The notes under the pieces were generated by a model that saw nothing but the letters and a program-made list of their open reading frames with translations, was not told the origin of the DNA and made no database searches. Below are positions 49,352 through 57,834 of a stretch of DNA of 64,000 bases, one piece after another. The stretch covers positions 68,882 through 132,881 of the forward strand of contig DAOOIT010000007.1 of the NCBI GenBank assembly GCA_035384565.1, in the 5' to 3' direction. Source of the DNA: Planctomycetota bacterium (GTDB lineage Bacteria; Planctomycetota; PUPC01; DSUN01). Both the position numbers and the translations under genes were made by a program. Position 1 is the first letter of the stretch; the number at the start of each line of letters is the position of its first letter.

Positions 49352-49990
49352 TCACGCGCTGGCGACGGCCGCGACGAACTGCCTCGCGGTCTGGGTGATC
49401 AGTGCATAGTTGCCGCTGGCCAGGGCGTCCTTGCGCACGAGGTTGGAGCCGACGCCGAGCGCCACGGCTCCCGCCTTGAGCCACTCGGCGGCGTTCGCCA
49501 CGTCCACGCCGCCCGTGGGCATGATGGGCACCTCAGGCAGCGGGGCGCGCACCGCCTTGAGGTACGGGATGCCGCCCAGCTCGGCGGGGAAGAGCTTCAC
49601 GCAGTCGGCGCCCGCGTGCCAGGCCGCGGCGATCTCGGTGGGGGTGAAGGCGCCGGGCATCACGGCCACGTCGCGCTCGGCGCACAGGCGGATCACATCG
49701 AGGTTCGTGTTGGGCGCCACGAGGTAGCGCGCCCCGGCCTCGATGGCCTCGGTGGCCCGCTGCGTGTCGGTCACTGTGCCCGCGCCCAGGACCACCTGGC
49801 CGGCATAGGCCCTCTTCACGATCGCGATCACCTCGGGGGCCTTGGGCACGGTGAAGGTGATCTCGATGCAGCACACGCCGCCCTCGAGCAGCGCGTCCAC
49901 CACGGGCCGCACCTGGTCGGTGGTGCTGCGCACGACGGCGACGATCCGGTGCTTGCGGACCCACGACATCACTTCGGTGCGCTGGGACAA
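49352..49990 (-). CDS. eda: KDPG/KHG aldolase
   Basis: A 212-aa class I aldolase cleaving 2-keto-3-deoxy-6-phosphogluconate to pyruvate and glyceraldehyde-3-phosphate. The Schiff-base lysine is in DCVKLFPAELGG; the catalytic Glu in CIEITFTVPKA; GAGTVTD, VAPNTN and PTGGVDVANA are also typical. It serves the Entner-Doudoroff route and pectin-derived galacturonate breakdown, which would fit with the PL10 lyase. TTG 49990 has AAGGAG 6 nt upstream and gives the usual length before VAVVR; ATG 49969 (TGATG with larB) is an alternative. Confidence 0.92.
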   Translation of the reverse strand: MSQRTEVMSWVRKHRIVAVVRSTTDQVRPVVDALLEGGVCCIEITFTVPKAPEVIAIVKRAYAGQVVLGAGTVTDTQRATEAIEAGARYLVAPNTNLDVIRLCAERDVAVMPGAFTPTEIAAAWHAGADCVKLFPAELGGIPYLKAVRAPLPEVPIMPTGGVDVANAAEWLKAGAVALGVGSNLVRKDALASGNYALITQTARQFVAAVASA

Positions 49991-50763
49991 GGGGAGCTCC
50001 TTCCCGGGCTGGGGAGGTTGGTGTGGTTGATCAGCGAGGCCACGTAGCCCGCTCCGAAGCCGTTGTCAATGTTCACCACGCAGACGCTGGAGGCGCAGCT
50101 ATTGAGCATGGCGAGCAGCGCGGCGAGGCCGCCGAAGCTGGCGCCGTAGCCGATGCTCGTGGGCACGGCGATGACGGGCCGCCGCGCGAGGCCGCCCACC
50201 ACGCTGGCCAGCGCGCCCTCCATGCCGGCCACCACGATCAGCACGTTGGCGTCGAAAACGTGGTCGGCGCGCTGGAGCAGGCGATGGATGCCGGCGACGC
50301 CGACGTCGTACAGCTTCGCCACGCGGTTGCCGAGCACCTCGGCGGTGACACGCGCCTCCTCGGCCACGGGGATGTCGCTGGTGCCGGCGCTGACGACCAG
50401 GATGTTGCCGGGCGGCGGCTCCTTGGGCTTGCGGCCGCACACGATGGCGCGGGCGGCCTCGTGGTACTCCGCCTCGGGGCACACGCCGCGGACGGCCTCG
50501 AAGATGGCCGGCTCGGCCCGCGTGGCGAGCACTTCGCAGCCCTCGGCGAGGAGGCGTTGGGCGATGGCGGCCACTTGCGCGGGAGTCTTGCCCGGGCAGA
50601 AGACGACCTCGGGCACCCCGCAGCGCAGGGCGCGGTGAGTGTCCACGTTGGCGAAGCCCAGGTCCTGGAACGGCAGCCGGCGGATGCGGTCGAGAGCCGC
50701 CTCGGGGTCCACCTGGCCCGCCTGAACCTGCGTCAGGAGTTCGCGGAGCGCCTGCACGTTCAT
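49969..50763 (-). CDS. larB: LarB-type nicotinic acid adenine dinucleotide carboxylase
   Basis: A 264-aa PurE-related protein. LarB carboxylates and hydrolyses NaAD to start synthesis of the nickel-pincer cofactor of lactate racemase and relatives. The N-terminal helices (LLTQVQAGQVDPEAALDRIR, 'LGFANVDTHRALRCGVPEVV'), FCPGKTPAQVAAIA and the C-terminal VVAGMEGALASVVGGL and TSIGYGASFGGLAALLAMLN are diagnostic. larC and larE are not in the window. The ATG overlaps the tsaD stop by one base. Confidence 0.9.
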   Translation of the reverse strand: MNVQALRELLTQVQAGQVDPEAALDRIRRLPFQDLGFANVDTHRALRCGVPEVVFCPGKTPAQVAAIAQRLLAEGCEVLATRAEPAIFEAVRGVCPEAEYHEAARAIVCGRKPKEPPPGNILVVSAGTSDIPVAEEARVTAEVLGNRVAKLYDVGVAGIHRLLQRADHVFDANVLIVVAGMEGALASVVGGLARRPVIAVPTSIGYGASFGGLAALLAMLNSCASSVCVVNIDNGFGAGYVASLINHTNLPSPGRSSPCPSAPK

Positions 50764-51809
50764 CAGCCGGTTTTCCCTTTCCTGAGCGAGCGCGAGAAGG
50801 GCAGATAGGGGGTGGGGGCCACATCGAGCCCGGCCTGTCGCCCCGCGGCGATCAGATGGGCGCCGAGGCCGGCCACCATGGCGGCATTGTCGGTGCACAG
50901 AGCCGGGGGCGCGAAGCGGAGTTTGAGGCCGACCTTGCCCGCTTCCTCGGCCAGGCGGGTGCGCAGGCGTGAGTTGCAGGCCACGCCGCCGCCGGCCACC
51001 AGCGTGCTCACGCCGCGCGAGAGGGCGGCCCGCACGCTCTTCTCGACCAACACGTCCACCACGGCCTCCTGGAACGAGGCCGCGACGTCGGCCACGGTGT
51101 CGGGCGGCAGGGGCGCTTGGCCGCGGCCGCGCACGTTCTGGCCGTAGCACTGGTAGAGCACGGCGGTCTTGAGGCCGCTGAAGCTGAAGTCGAACGAGCC
51201 GGGCTCGAGCCGTGTGCGGGGAAAAGCCACGGCCCCGGGGTTGCCGCCTCTGGCCGCCCGGTCAATGGCGGGTCCGCCGGGGTAGGAGAGGCCGAGGACG
51301 GCGGCGGCCTTGTCGAATGCCTCGCCGGCCGCGTCGTCGGTGGTCGTGCCGATCACGTCGGTGTCAATGGGGCTCTCGGCGTGGAGCAGAATCGTGTGGC
51401 CTCCCGAGGCGATGAGACCGACGAGCGGGTACTCGAGCGGCTCCACGAGGGCGGGCGCATAGAGGTGGGCCTCGAGGTGGTTCACGGCGGCGAGCGGCAC
51501 GCCGAGGAGCCAGCTCAGCGTCTTGGCGGCCGCGACGCCGATCAGCAGCGCGCCGATGAGACCGGGGCAGGTGGTCACCGCCACCGCGTCGAGCGAGCCG
51601 AGGGCCGCCCCCGCGCGCTGGAGGGCCTGTTCGATGGTGGGCACGACGGCCTCCACGTGGGCCCGGCAGGCGATCTCAGGCACCACGCCGCCGTACTTCG
51701 CGTGCAGGTGCTCCTGGGAGGCGACGACGCTGCTCAACACGCGCGTGCCGTCCTCGACCACTGCCGCCGCCGTCTCGTCGCAGGACGTTTCGATGCCGAG
51801 GACACGCAT
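50763..51809 (-). CDS. tsaD: tRNA N6-threonylcarbamoyladenosine transferase TsaD
   Basis: A 348-aa ASKHA-fold enzyme that completes t6A at position 37 of ANN-decoding tRNAs. The N-terminus MRVLGIETSCDETAAAVVED, the metal-binding H111 and H115 in VNHLEAHLYAP, SGGHT, GEAFDKAAAVLGLSYPGGPA, the 'DFSFSGLKTA' loop and AGGGVACNSRLR are all present. Its partners TsaB, TsaC and TsaE are not seen here. It lies 105 bp after the S41 protease gene on the same strand and overlaps larB. Confidence 0.96.
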   Translation of the reverse strand: MRVLGIETSCDETAAAVVEDGTRVLSSVVASQEHLHAKYGGVVPEIACRAHVEAVVPTIEQALQRAGAALGSLDAVAVTTCPGLIGALLIGVAAAKTLSWLLGVPLAAVNHLEAHLYAPALVEPLEYPLVGLIASGGHTILLHAESPIDTDVIGTTTDDAAGEAFDKAAAVLGLSYPGGPAIDRAARGGNPGAVAFPRTRLEPGSFDFSFSGLKTAVLYQCYGQNVRGRGQAPLPPDTVADVAASFQEAVVDVLVEKSVRAALSRGVSTLVAGGGVACNSRLRTRLAEEAGKVGLKLRFAPPALCTDNAAMVAGLGAHLIAAGRQAGLDVAPTPYLPFSRSLRKGKTG

Positions 51810-51914
51810 GGGGGAACCTGGCGCGTGGAGACCCTGGGGTGGCGGCCGCGGAGACGCGCGGGCCGGGCCTCGGAGCTCGTGCCCGGCGAGCGGGCAGCGG
51901 ACTCAGAAACGACC

Positions 51915-53246
51915 TTAGCGCCTCTGGACGACCATGATCGCCTTCAGCGCATCCACGGCCCGCACGAGGGCAGTATCCACAAATTCCTTCTTCTCGCCCT
52001 CCTTACGGGCGTCGGGCTTCATCTCGCCCTCTTCGAGGGGAGGCTGGACCTCGGGCTTCGGCGGCTTCGCGCCGTTGTTGGTCTCGCTCACCCGCTCGTC
52101 GCGGAAGTGCTCGCTGAGGCCGAGTTCGTCTTCCACCGTCATCTTCACCTCGAGGTCGGGGTGAATGCCCCAGGGTTCGTTCTCCTTGGCGTCAATCTCG
52201 CGGTGGATCAGGCGGCCGGCGGGCGTGTAGTAGCGGGCCGTGGTGAGGCGCAGCTTGCAGCCGCCCTCGAGCGACAGGATGCTCTGCACGGAGGCCTTGC
52301 CGTAGGAGCGCTGGCCGACGATGATCCCGCGATGGTGGTCCTGGATGGCGCCCGCCACGATCTCGGAGCCGCTGGCGCTGAAGTTCGACACCAGCACGGC
52401 CAGGGGGAAGTTCGGGAAGGTGCCCTCCTTCTGCGCGTCGAACTGGTGCGAGGTGTCGGGGCTGCGGCCCTTGGTGGACACGATGACGCCCTTCTCGATG
52501 AAGAGGTCGGCCACGCCCACGGCGCTGTCGAGCAGGCCGCCGGGGTTGCGCCGCAGGTCCAGCACCATGGCCTGCATCCCATCGGCCAGCAGCTTCTTGA
52601 CGGCCTGGGTCAGCTCGTCCACCGTGGTGCGCTGGAAGTTGTTGATGCGCACGTAGCCCACCTTGGCCCCGGGGTCCACCATCCGCACGGCGCGGACGCT
52701 CTTGACCTTGATGATGTCGCGCGTGATCGTGAGCGTCTCACGCTTGCCCGTGAGCTGGTGCACCACGGTGATGGTGACCTTGGTGCCCGGCTTGCCGCGC
52801 AGGCGCTTCACGGCGTCCATCAAGGTCATGTTGTACGTGTTGTGTCCCTCGATCTCCACGATGCGGTCGCCGGGCAGGACGCCCGCCTTCATTGCCGGCG
52901 TGTCCTCGAGCGGCGTGATCACGGTGAGGATGCGGTTCTGGTCAACCGTGATCTCGATGCCCAGGCCGCCGAACTCGCCCTCGGTGTCCACCTCGAGCTG
53001 CTCGACGTCCTCGCGGGTCATGAACTGGCTGTAGGGGTCGAGCTCGGCGAGCATGCCCTTGAAGGCGCCGTAGAAGAGCTTCGAGTCGTCCACCGGCACC
53101 ACGTAGTTGCGCTTCACCTGTTCGAGCACGGTGACAAAGGTCTTGAAGTTCGCGTAGCTCTCCTCGCGCTTCTCGGCGCCTGGCGCCACCTTGAGAACGA
53201 GGAGGAAGGCCACGAGCACCAGCAGGACGATTTCGCGCGCGCGCAT
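51915..53246 (-). CDS. S41 family carboxy-terminal processing protease (CtpA-like)
   Basis: A 443-aa periplasmic serine protease. An N-terminal signal or anchor (VLLVLVAFLLVLKVAPGA) precedes the family's 'YVVPVDDSKLFYGAFKGML' helix. A PDZ domain covers ~85-175 (DTPAMKAGVLPGDRIVEIEG). The catalytic Ser is in VSNFSASGSEIVAGAI (288-301) and the Lys is K317 in GQRSYGKASVQ. LDLRRNPGGLLDSAV is also typical. ATG 53246 has AGGAG 8 nt upstream. It heads the long minus-strand operon, with a near-perfect promoter at 53349-53377. Confidence 0.93.
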   Translation of the reverse strand: MRAREIVLLVLVAFLLVLKVAPGAEKREESYANFKTFVTVLEQVKRNYVVPVDDSKLFYGAFKGMLAELDPYSQFMTREDVEQLEVDTEGEFGGLGIEITVDQNRILTVITPLEDTPAMKAGVLPGDRIVEIEGHNTYNMTLMDAVKRLRGKPGTKVTITVVHQLTGKRETLTITRDIIKVKSVRAVRMVDPGAKVGYVRINNFQRTTVDELTQAVKKLLADGMQAMVLDLRRNPGGLLDSAVGVADLFIEKGVIVSTKGRSPDTSHQFDAQKEGTFPNFPLAVLVSNFSASGSEIVAGAIQDHHRGIIVGQRSYGKASVQSILSLEGGCKLRLTTARYYTPAGRLIHREIDAKENEPWGIHPDLEVKMTVEDELGLSEHFRDERVSETNNGAKPPKPEVQPPLEEGEMKPDARKEGEKKEFVDTALVRAVDALKAIMVVQRR

Positions 53247-53348
53247 TCGTGCGCTCCTGATTTCCGGCGGATGGCTGCGATGCCACGGCTTATGGCCGCC
53301 GCCTGTGTACATGAGAAACCCGGCGGCCAACGGTGGCCGCCCCGCGCC

Positions 53349-53377
53349 ATTATATGAGGTTGCGTGCGGGCGGTCAA
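53349..53377 (-). promoter_or_regulatory. Strong promoter of the S41-tsaD-larB operon
   Basis: Minus strand TTGACC, 17-bp spacer, consensus TATAAT. Confidence 0.75.
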
Positions 53378-53427
53378 GGTTCGCGCGGAGCGCTGACCGG
53401 GGCAGCGGTTCAGGCCAGGCCCGGTCC

Positions 53428-53541
53428 CATGCTGTATCCCCCCCTGAGAGGAGAAGTGATTCAGCATGGCCGGAAGGCCGTGGAAGCCTCCGGATCGCCA
53501 AAGCGCCCATGCTGAATCACCCGGGGGAGTGATACAGCATG
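53428..53541. repeat. Dispersed hairpin element, compact double-hairpin copy C
   Basis: Two hairpins of the same family as copies A and B: CATGCTGTATC (53428) with TGATTCAGCATG (53457-53468), and CATGCTGAATCA (53508) with TGATACAGCATG (53530-53541). Sequence between them resembles the first ~50 bp of the flank in copy A. It lies 50 bp upstream of the S41 operon promoter. Confidence 0.65.
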
Positions 53542-53650
53542 AGGGACGCGGCCAGAAAGGCGGCGGATGCCCCAAACGCCATGCTCTGGGCGGCCGCGAG
53601 ACCGCGGCAATGGGCGGGGCAGGCGGGGGCAGGGTATCGGAGCCGTCGGG

Positions 53651-53744
53651 CCTGTCGGCCTTGTCAGACCGGTTGGACTTGTCGGACTGGTCGGACTTGT
53701 CGGACTCTTCCGAGTTGTCCGAGGTGTCTGAATCGTTCGATTCG
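53651..53744. repeat. Period-9 tandem repeat
   Basis: About ten degenerate copies of a 9-mer of the type CTTGTCGGA run without gaps. On the minus strand they would read as Ser-Asp-Lys-type tripeptides, but no credible gene contains them. Confidence 0.65.
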
Positions 53745-53771
53745 CGTCGGGGCTGAAGGGCTCGGCGGTCG

Positions 53772-53799
53772 GCAGGCTGCACGATCCCGTGCAGCCTGC
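53772..53799. terminator. Perfect GC-rich hairpin
   Basis: GCAGGCTGCACG and its exact complement form a 12-bp stem with a 4-nt loop. No T-tract follows on either strand, so it may be a terminator or another palindromic repeat. The surrounding spacer (53800-53959) shows nothing else I can assign. Confidence 0.4.
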
Positions 53800-53959
53800 T
53801 GCACGGCTTCGGCCAGCGGGCCAGGCGCAGAGCCACCGCCGCAATGGGGGCATGTTCGCATAACTATAGATTTGCCAGTTTCTTACGTCAGATCGGTCTT
53901 CGCAGAGCCTTCCGTGGCACACAGGTTGCTTCTTAGACATCCGTCAACTCTGGGGAGAT

Positions 53960-54090
53960 TGACAAGTCGGCGTCAACGACAACAGGAGGAGGGCGTGAAA
54001 CGGTTGTTACCACGCCGTGCCGCCCGTCCCCTCCCGTGGCGTGGGTAGCAATCGCTTGCCACTCCTGTTGCCACAACGCCGACCTCGACA
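53960..54090 (+). ncRNA. 6S-like structured RNA candidate
   Basis: The region folds by eye into one long irregular hairpin. GTCGGCGT (53966-53973) pairs with ACGCCGAC (54076-54083); CAACAGGAG (53980-53988) with CTCCTGTTG (54062-54070); then a large open bubble (20 nt on the left, 15 nt on the right) and a terminal stem, ACCACGCC (54009-54016) with GGCGTGGGT (54038-54046). This closing stem, central bubble and terminal stem is the layout of 6S RNA, which mimics an open promoter and binds RNA polymerase. A textbook terminator follows at once (54092-54128). I found no convincing promoter. Strand is set by the terminator. No tRNA, tmRNA or SRP signature is present. Confidence 0.5.
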
Positions 54091-54091
54091 A

Positions 54092-54128
54092 GGCGAAAGG
54101 ATCGCTGCCAGTGAGTGGTCCTTTCGCC
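54092..54128 (+). terminator. Intrinsic terminator of the 6S-like RNA
   Basis: GGCGAAAGGA and TCCTTTCGCC form a perfect 10-bp stem with a 17-nt loop, followed by TTCTATTATG. This is one of the clearest Rho-independent terminators in the window, with no protein gene just upstream. Confidence 0.8.
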
Positions 54129-54157
54129 TTCTATTATGGCCCGCTCTTCGCCCCCAG

Positions 54158-54186
54158 TTGCGTGCCTGCGGCTGATCCGCTAGAAT
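54158..54186 (+). promoter_or_regulatory. Promoter of birA-manC-ruvX
   Basis: TTGCGT, 17-bp spacer, TAGAAT. Confidence 0.55.
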
Positions 54187-54229
54187 CCCCGGCAGCAGGG
54201 CTGTTCCGCGCGAATCCGAGGGCCGCCGA

Positions 54230-55036
54230 ATGCTGGACGCTGAGGCGATTCGGGCATCGCTGGATAACGGGTGGGCGCAGGCCGAGCTGCGGGTGCTGGG
54301 CAGCGTGAGCTCCACCAGCGACATCGCGTGGGCCTGGGCCGACGCCGGGTGCGCGGAGGGCACCGCGGTGTTCGCCGAGGAGCAGGTGCAGGGCCGCGGC
54401 CGGTTCGGCAGGGCCTGGCTGAGTCCCAGGGGCCGGGGGCTCCTGATGTCGTTCGTGCTCCGGCCCGAGACGGGCGACATCGGCCCCGCGCACATCACGG
54501 CGTTGGCCGCGGTGGCCGTGGCGGAGGCCATCGAGGCCGAGGCGGGCCTTGCCGCGGGCATCCGCTGGCCGAACGACGTGGTGCTCGCCGGCCGCAAGGT
54601 GGCCGGCATCCTCACGGAGTGCCGCGGCGCCAGGGTGGCCCCGTGCGTCGTGGGCATCGGCATCAACGTGAACACGCTGCGCGGCGAGCTTCCCGAGGAG
54701 ATCCGCCCGACGGCTACCAGCCTGGCGATCGAGGCCGGCAGGCCGTTCGCCCGCGAGGCGGTCGCAGGCGCGGTGTTGCGTCGCGTGGGCGTGCACTACC
54801 GCGAGGCGCTGGCGGGCCGCTGGGCCGGCGTCGCCGAGCAATGGGCGCGGCGGGCCGCCCTGCTGGGCCAGGCGGTCCGCGTGCAGACCCAGCGGAGCAG
54901 CCACGAGGGGCGCCTGGTCGCCAGCGACCCCCTGCTGGGCGTCGAGCTCGAGTTCCCCGGCGGCGAACGCCGGGCCTTCCGGGCCGAGGAGGCCCTCCGC
55001 GTGCTGCCGCTCGCCGCAGGCGCGGGTTCTGATTGA
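54230..55036 (+). CDS. birA: Biotin--[acetyl-CoA-carboxylase] ligase (no DNA-binding domain)
   Basis: A 268-aa biotin protein ligase that attaches biotin to carrier proteins. The adenylate-binding motif is GRGRFGRAWLSPRGRGLLMS, with RWPNDVVLAGRKVAGILTE as the second signature and VVGIGINVN as the third. The C-terminal ~45 residues form the small SH3-like cap. The N-terminal winged helix of E. coli BirA is absent, so it does not repress transcription itself. The ATG is 12 codons before the start of the catalytic fold. manC follows 11 bp later. Confidence 0.93.
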   Translation: MLDAEAIRASLDNGWAQAELRVLGSVSSTSDIAWAWADAGCAEGTAVFAEEQVQGRGRFGRAWLSPRGRGLLMSFVLRPETGDIGPAHITALAAVAVAEAIEAEAGLAAGIRWPNDVVLAGRKVAGILTECRGARVAPCVVGIGINVNTLRGELPEEIRPTATSLAIEAGRPFAREAVAGAVLRRVGVHYREALAGRWAGVAEQWARRAALLGQAVRVQTQRSSHEGRLVASDPLLGVELEFPGGERRAFRAEEALRVLPLAAGAGSD

Positions 55037-55047
55037 AGGAGTGAGGC

Positions 55048-56130
55048 ATGCTCCACGCCGTCATCATGGCGGGCGGCAGCGGCAGGCGCTTCTGGCCCGA
55101 GAGCCGACGCAACCGCCCCAAGCAGGTGCTGCCCATCGTCGGCAGCCGCCCGATGATCGCTGAAACGCTGCGGCGCCTCGAGGGCCTGGTGCCCGTCGAG
55201 CGCACGACCATCGTCACCCACGAGTCGCAGGCGGCCCCGATCCTCGAGTGCCTGGGCGTGGGGCCGTTGCCGCGCGTCCTCGCCGAGCCGTTCGGCCGGG
55301 ACACTGCCGCCTGCATCGGGCTGGCCGCCGTGCACGTGCGGCGCGACGACCCCGACGGCATCATGCTCGCGATGCCGGCCGACCAGGTGATCGAGCCGGC
55401 CGCCCGGTTCCAAGAGGTGATGCTCGCGGCGGCCGAGGTGGCGGCGGGCCAGGATGCCCTCGTCACCTGCGGCATCCGGCCGCGGCACCCCGCCACCGGC
55501 TATGGCTACATTCATCGCGGGGCGCGCGTGGCGGAGGCCCGAGGCATCCCGGTCTACGAGGTCCAGCGTTTCCGCGAGAAGCCGGCCCGAGCCGTGGCCG
55601 AGGAGTACCTGGCCTCGGGCGACTACTATTGGAACAGCGGCATCTTCTGCTGGCGCGCGAGCACGATCCTGGACGCCTTGCGGCGCTTCACGCCGCGGCT
55701 GCACGCGGCCCTCGAGCGCATCGGGGGCGCCATCGCCACCCCCAACGCCGCCACCGTGCTGCGCGAGGCCTATGAGCCGCTCGAGCGCATCTCCATTGAC
55801 TATGCGGTGCTCGAGCGCGCCGAGAAGATTCGCGTGATCGAGGCGGACTTCGAGTGGGCGGACGTTGGCTCGTGGGACTCCGTGCTTCGGCTCCGCGGCG
55901 CGGAGGCCGATGAGAACGGCAACATCCTCTCGGGCTGCTGCGCGGTGATTGACGTGGCCAACTCGCTCATCCTGGGAGATGCCGACCACCTGCTTGGCGT
56001 CGTGGGCCTCGAAGGCGTGGTGATCGTCCGCACGCCGGACGCCACGCTCGTCTGCTCGCGGCGCAGCGCCGAGGAGGTGAAGCAGCTCGTGGACGCCATC
56101 GAGAACAGGCGGCTCACCCGCTATCTCTAG
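55048..56130 (+). CDS. manC: Mannose-1-phosphate guanylyltransferase
   Basis: A 360-aa nucleotidyltransferase making GDP-mannose for glycan and LPS synthesis. The N-terminal pyrophosphorylase signature AGGSGRRFWPESRRNRPKQ is intact; MPADQVIEP, GYGYIHRG, RFREKPARAVAEEYL and YWNSGIFCW line the active site. The C-terminal part is the short left-handed helix type; there is no fused isomerase domain as in bifunctional ManC/AlgA. It is in an operon with birA and ruvX. Confidence 0.92.
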   Translation: MLHAVIMAGGSGRRFWPESRRNRPKQVLPIVGSRPMIAETLRRLEGLVPVERTTIVTHESQAAPILECLGVGPLPRVLAEPFGRDTAACIGLAAVHVRRDDPDGIMLAMPADQVIEPAARFQEVMLAAAEVAAGQDALVTCGIRPRHPATGYGYIHRGARVAEARGIPVYEVQRFREKPARAVAEEYLASGDYYWNSGIFCWRASTILDALRRFTPRLHAALERIGGAIATPNAATVLREAYEPLERISIDYAVLERAEKIRVIEADFEWADVGSWDSVLRLRGAEADENGNILSGCCAVIDVANSLILGDADHLLGVVGLEGVVIVRTPDATLVCSRRSAEEVKQLVDAIENRRLTRYL

Positions 56131-56140
56131 GGACTTGAGT

Positions 56141-56563
56141 ATGCGCCTGCTGGGGATTGACTACGGCGACCGGCGCATCGGCCTGGCCATCGGCGACACC
56201 GACGTGGGGATCGCCATGGGCCTCCCCACGCTCGAGCGCCCCTCCCCCGCTACCGACGTCACCGAGCCCCTGCGACGCATCTGCCGCGAGCAGGGCATCC
56301 AGCGCATCATCGTCGGCTTGCCGGTGAACATGGACAGCACGCACGGCGAACGGGCGCGCCTGTCGCTCGCGTTCGTGCAGAGCCTGCGCAACGCCCTGGG
56401 GATCGAGGTGGAAGCGTACGACGAGCGCCTGACCACCCAACAGGCCGACCGCGCGATGCTCGAGGGGAACCTCTCGCGGAAGAAGCGCCAGGCTCGCGTG
56501 GACCGCCTGGCCGCCCAGCTTCTGCTTCAGAGCTATCTCGATGCTATGCGGGGGCCGAAGTAG
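56141..56563 (+). CDS. ruvX: RuvX/YqgF family Holliday junction resolvase-like nuclease
   Basis: A 140-aa RNase H-fold protein involved in pre-16S rRNA 5' processing and possibly recombination. The first strand carries the catalytic Asp in LLGIDYGDRRIGLAIGD; the glycine-rich IIVGLPVNMDSTHGERA and the 'DERLTTQQADRAMLEG' segment follow. ATG 56141 has AGGGA 7 nt upstream; TTG 56135 is an alternative. Its 3' end overlaps the convergent MFS gene by 20 bp. Confidence 0.92.
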   Translation: MRLLGIDYGDRRIGLAIGDTDVGIAMGLPTLERPSPATDVTEPLRRICREQGIQRIIVGLPVNMDSTHGERARLSLAFVQSLRNALGIEVEAYDERLTTQQADRAMLEGNLSRKKRQARVDRLAAQLLLQSYLDAMRGPK

Positions 56564-57821
56564 CCCGCTCGGCCCGCGAGGCGGCCAGGAAGGCCATGCC
56601 CAGCGCCAGCGGCGCCAGCAGACTCAACAGGGCCACGCGGTAGCCCGCCCAGTCGGCCATTGCCGCAAAGAGCGTGCAGCCGAACACCGAGAGCTTCTGC
56701 GTCACGCCGTAGAGGCCGAAGAACTCGCCCACCTGCTCGGGCGGCGCCACGTCGAGCACGAACTTGCGTCCCGCCACCCACACGCCGGCCAGCCCGCCGC
56801 TGCCGAAGACCAGGATCGTGGGGATCACCACCCACGGCTCGCGGGTCGCCGCGGCCACAACGATGCAGAGGCCCAGGCTGCCCGTGGCGGCCAGGAGCGC
56901 GCGTTTCGAGCCGAGGCGATCGGTGAGCCATCCCATGCCCATCCCCAGCACGAACGCGCTCACGCTCATCCCCACCAGCACGCCCAGCGACCCCCTCTCG
57001 GTGTAGCCGGCCCCCTTCATCAGATACGACCGCGTCCACATGATCAGCGCGTTCACCACGTCGGTGCACAGGAAGTTGCCGACGAAGAAACAGAGCACGG
57101 GGCGGACGTGCCAGAGCCGCCGCAGCGTGCGGCCCAGGCCGCGGAACTGCTCGGCCACCATCTGCCGCGTCACACGCGCCTTGTCGGCGGGCGGCGGGGC
57201 GTGCACGTAGAGGAAGGCCGGCAACGAGCTCGCAAAAAATGCCACTCCCGCGACAACGAACGCCGTGCGCATCGCGCCCGTGGCGCCCACGGCGAACTGC
57301 GCGATGGGCAGAGCGATGACGACGCCCAGGTAGCCCAGCCCCACCCCGAGGCCCGACACGCGCCCCTGGCGCTCGGGCGAAGCCACGACAGGCAGCAGGC
57401 AGTCGTAGAAGACGAGCGACGCCTGGTAAGCCAGGTTCGCGATGCCGAAGCACGCGAGCGCGGCCACCAGCACCAGGCCCGGCGCCGGCGAGCCGGCCGC
57501 CGCGTCGTAGAGCCGGTCGTTCGCCACCACGCCAATCGCCGCCGCCGCCCCGCAGCACGCGAGCGTGAACCAGAAGAGGTAGCGTTTCGCTCGCCCCGTG
57601 CGGTCGGCCACGGCCCCCGCGATGGGCACGAACAGCCCGGCGGCGATCATGGAAAGTGTCTGCGCGATGCCCGTGTAGAGGTCGCGCCCCGCCAGCCTGG
57701 CCATGAAGACGGGGAAGAACGCGGTCACCACTACCGCCGAGTAGATCGTGTTCGCGAAGTCGTACATCGCCCAACTGAAGATGGGCAAGGGGCGGTCCCT
57801 GGGGCAGGGCTGGGGAGCCAT
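56544..57821 (-). CDS. MFS transporter, UMF1/Atg22-like
   Basis: A 425-aa major-facilitator protein with about 12 hydrophobic helices. The opening FSWAMYDFANTIYSAVVVTA is the hallmark of the UMF1 family, relatives of the yeast vacuole effluxer Atg22. A second diagnostic segment is IANLAYQASLVFYDCLLPVV. Substrates in bacteria are unknown. ATG 57821 has GAGGTG 9 nt upstream, placed over the stop of the heptosyltransferase gene; GTG 57833 is an alternative. Last gene of the LPS operon. Confidence 0.88.
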   Translation of the reverse strand: MAPQPCPRDRPLPIFSWAMYDFANTIYSAVVVTAFFPVFMARLAGRDLYTGIAQTLSMIAAGLFVPIAGAVADRTGRAKRYLFWFTLACCGAAAAIGVVANDRLYDAAAGSPAPGLVLVAALACFGIANLAYQASLVFYDCLLPVVASPERQGRVSGLGVGLGYLGVVIALPIAQFAVGATGAMRTAFVVAGVAFFASSLPAFLYVHAPPPADKARVTRQMVAEQFRGLGRTLRRLWHVRPVLCFFVGNFLCTDVVNALIMWTRSYLMKGAGYTERGSLGVLVGMSVSAFVLGMGMGWLTDRLGSKRALLAATGSLGLCIVVAAATREPWVVIPTILVFGSGGLAGVWVAGRKFVLDVAPPEQVGEFFGLYGVTQKLSVFGCTLFAAMADWAGYRVALLSLLAPLALGMAFLAASRAERATSAPA

Positions 57822-57834
57822 GGAGCGCGGCACC

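Noticed and set aside
53114..53836. A Ser-Asp-rich minus-strand frame in the spacer upstream of the S41 gene.
   Set aside because: The Ser-Asp run comes from the period-9 DNA repeat, and the frame overlaps the S41 promoter and start in another frame.
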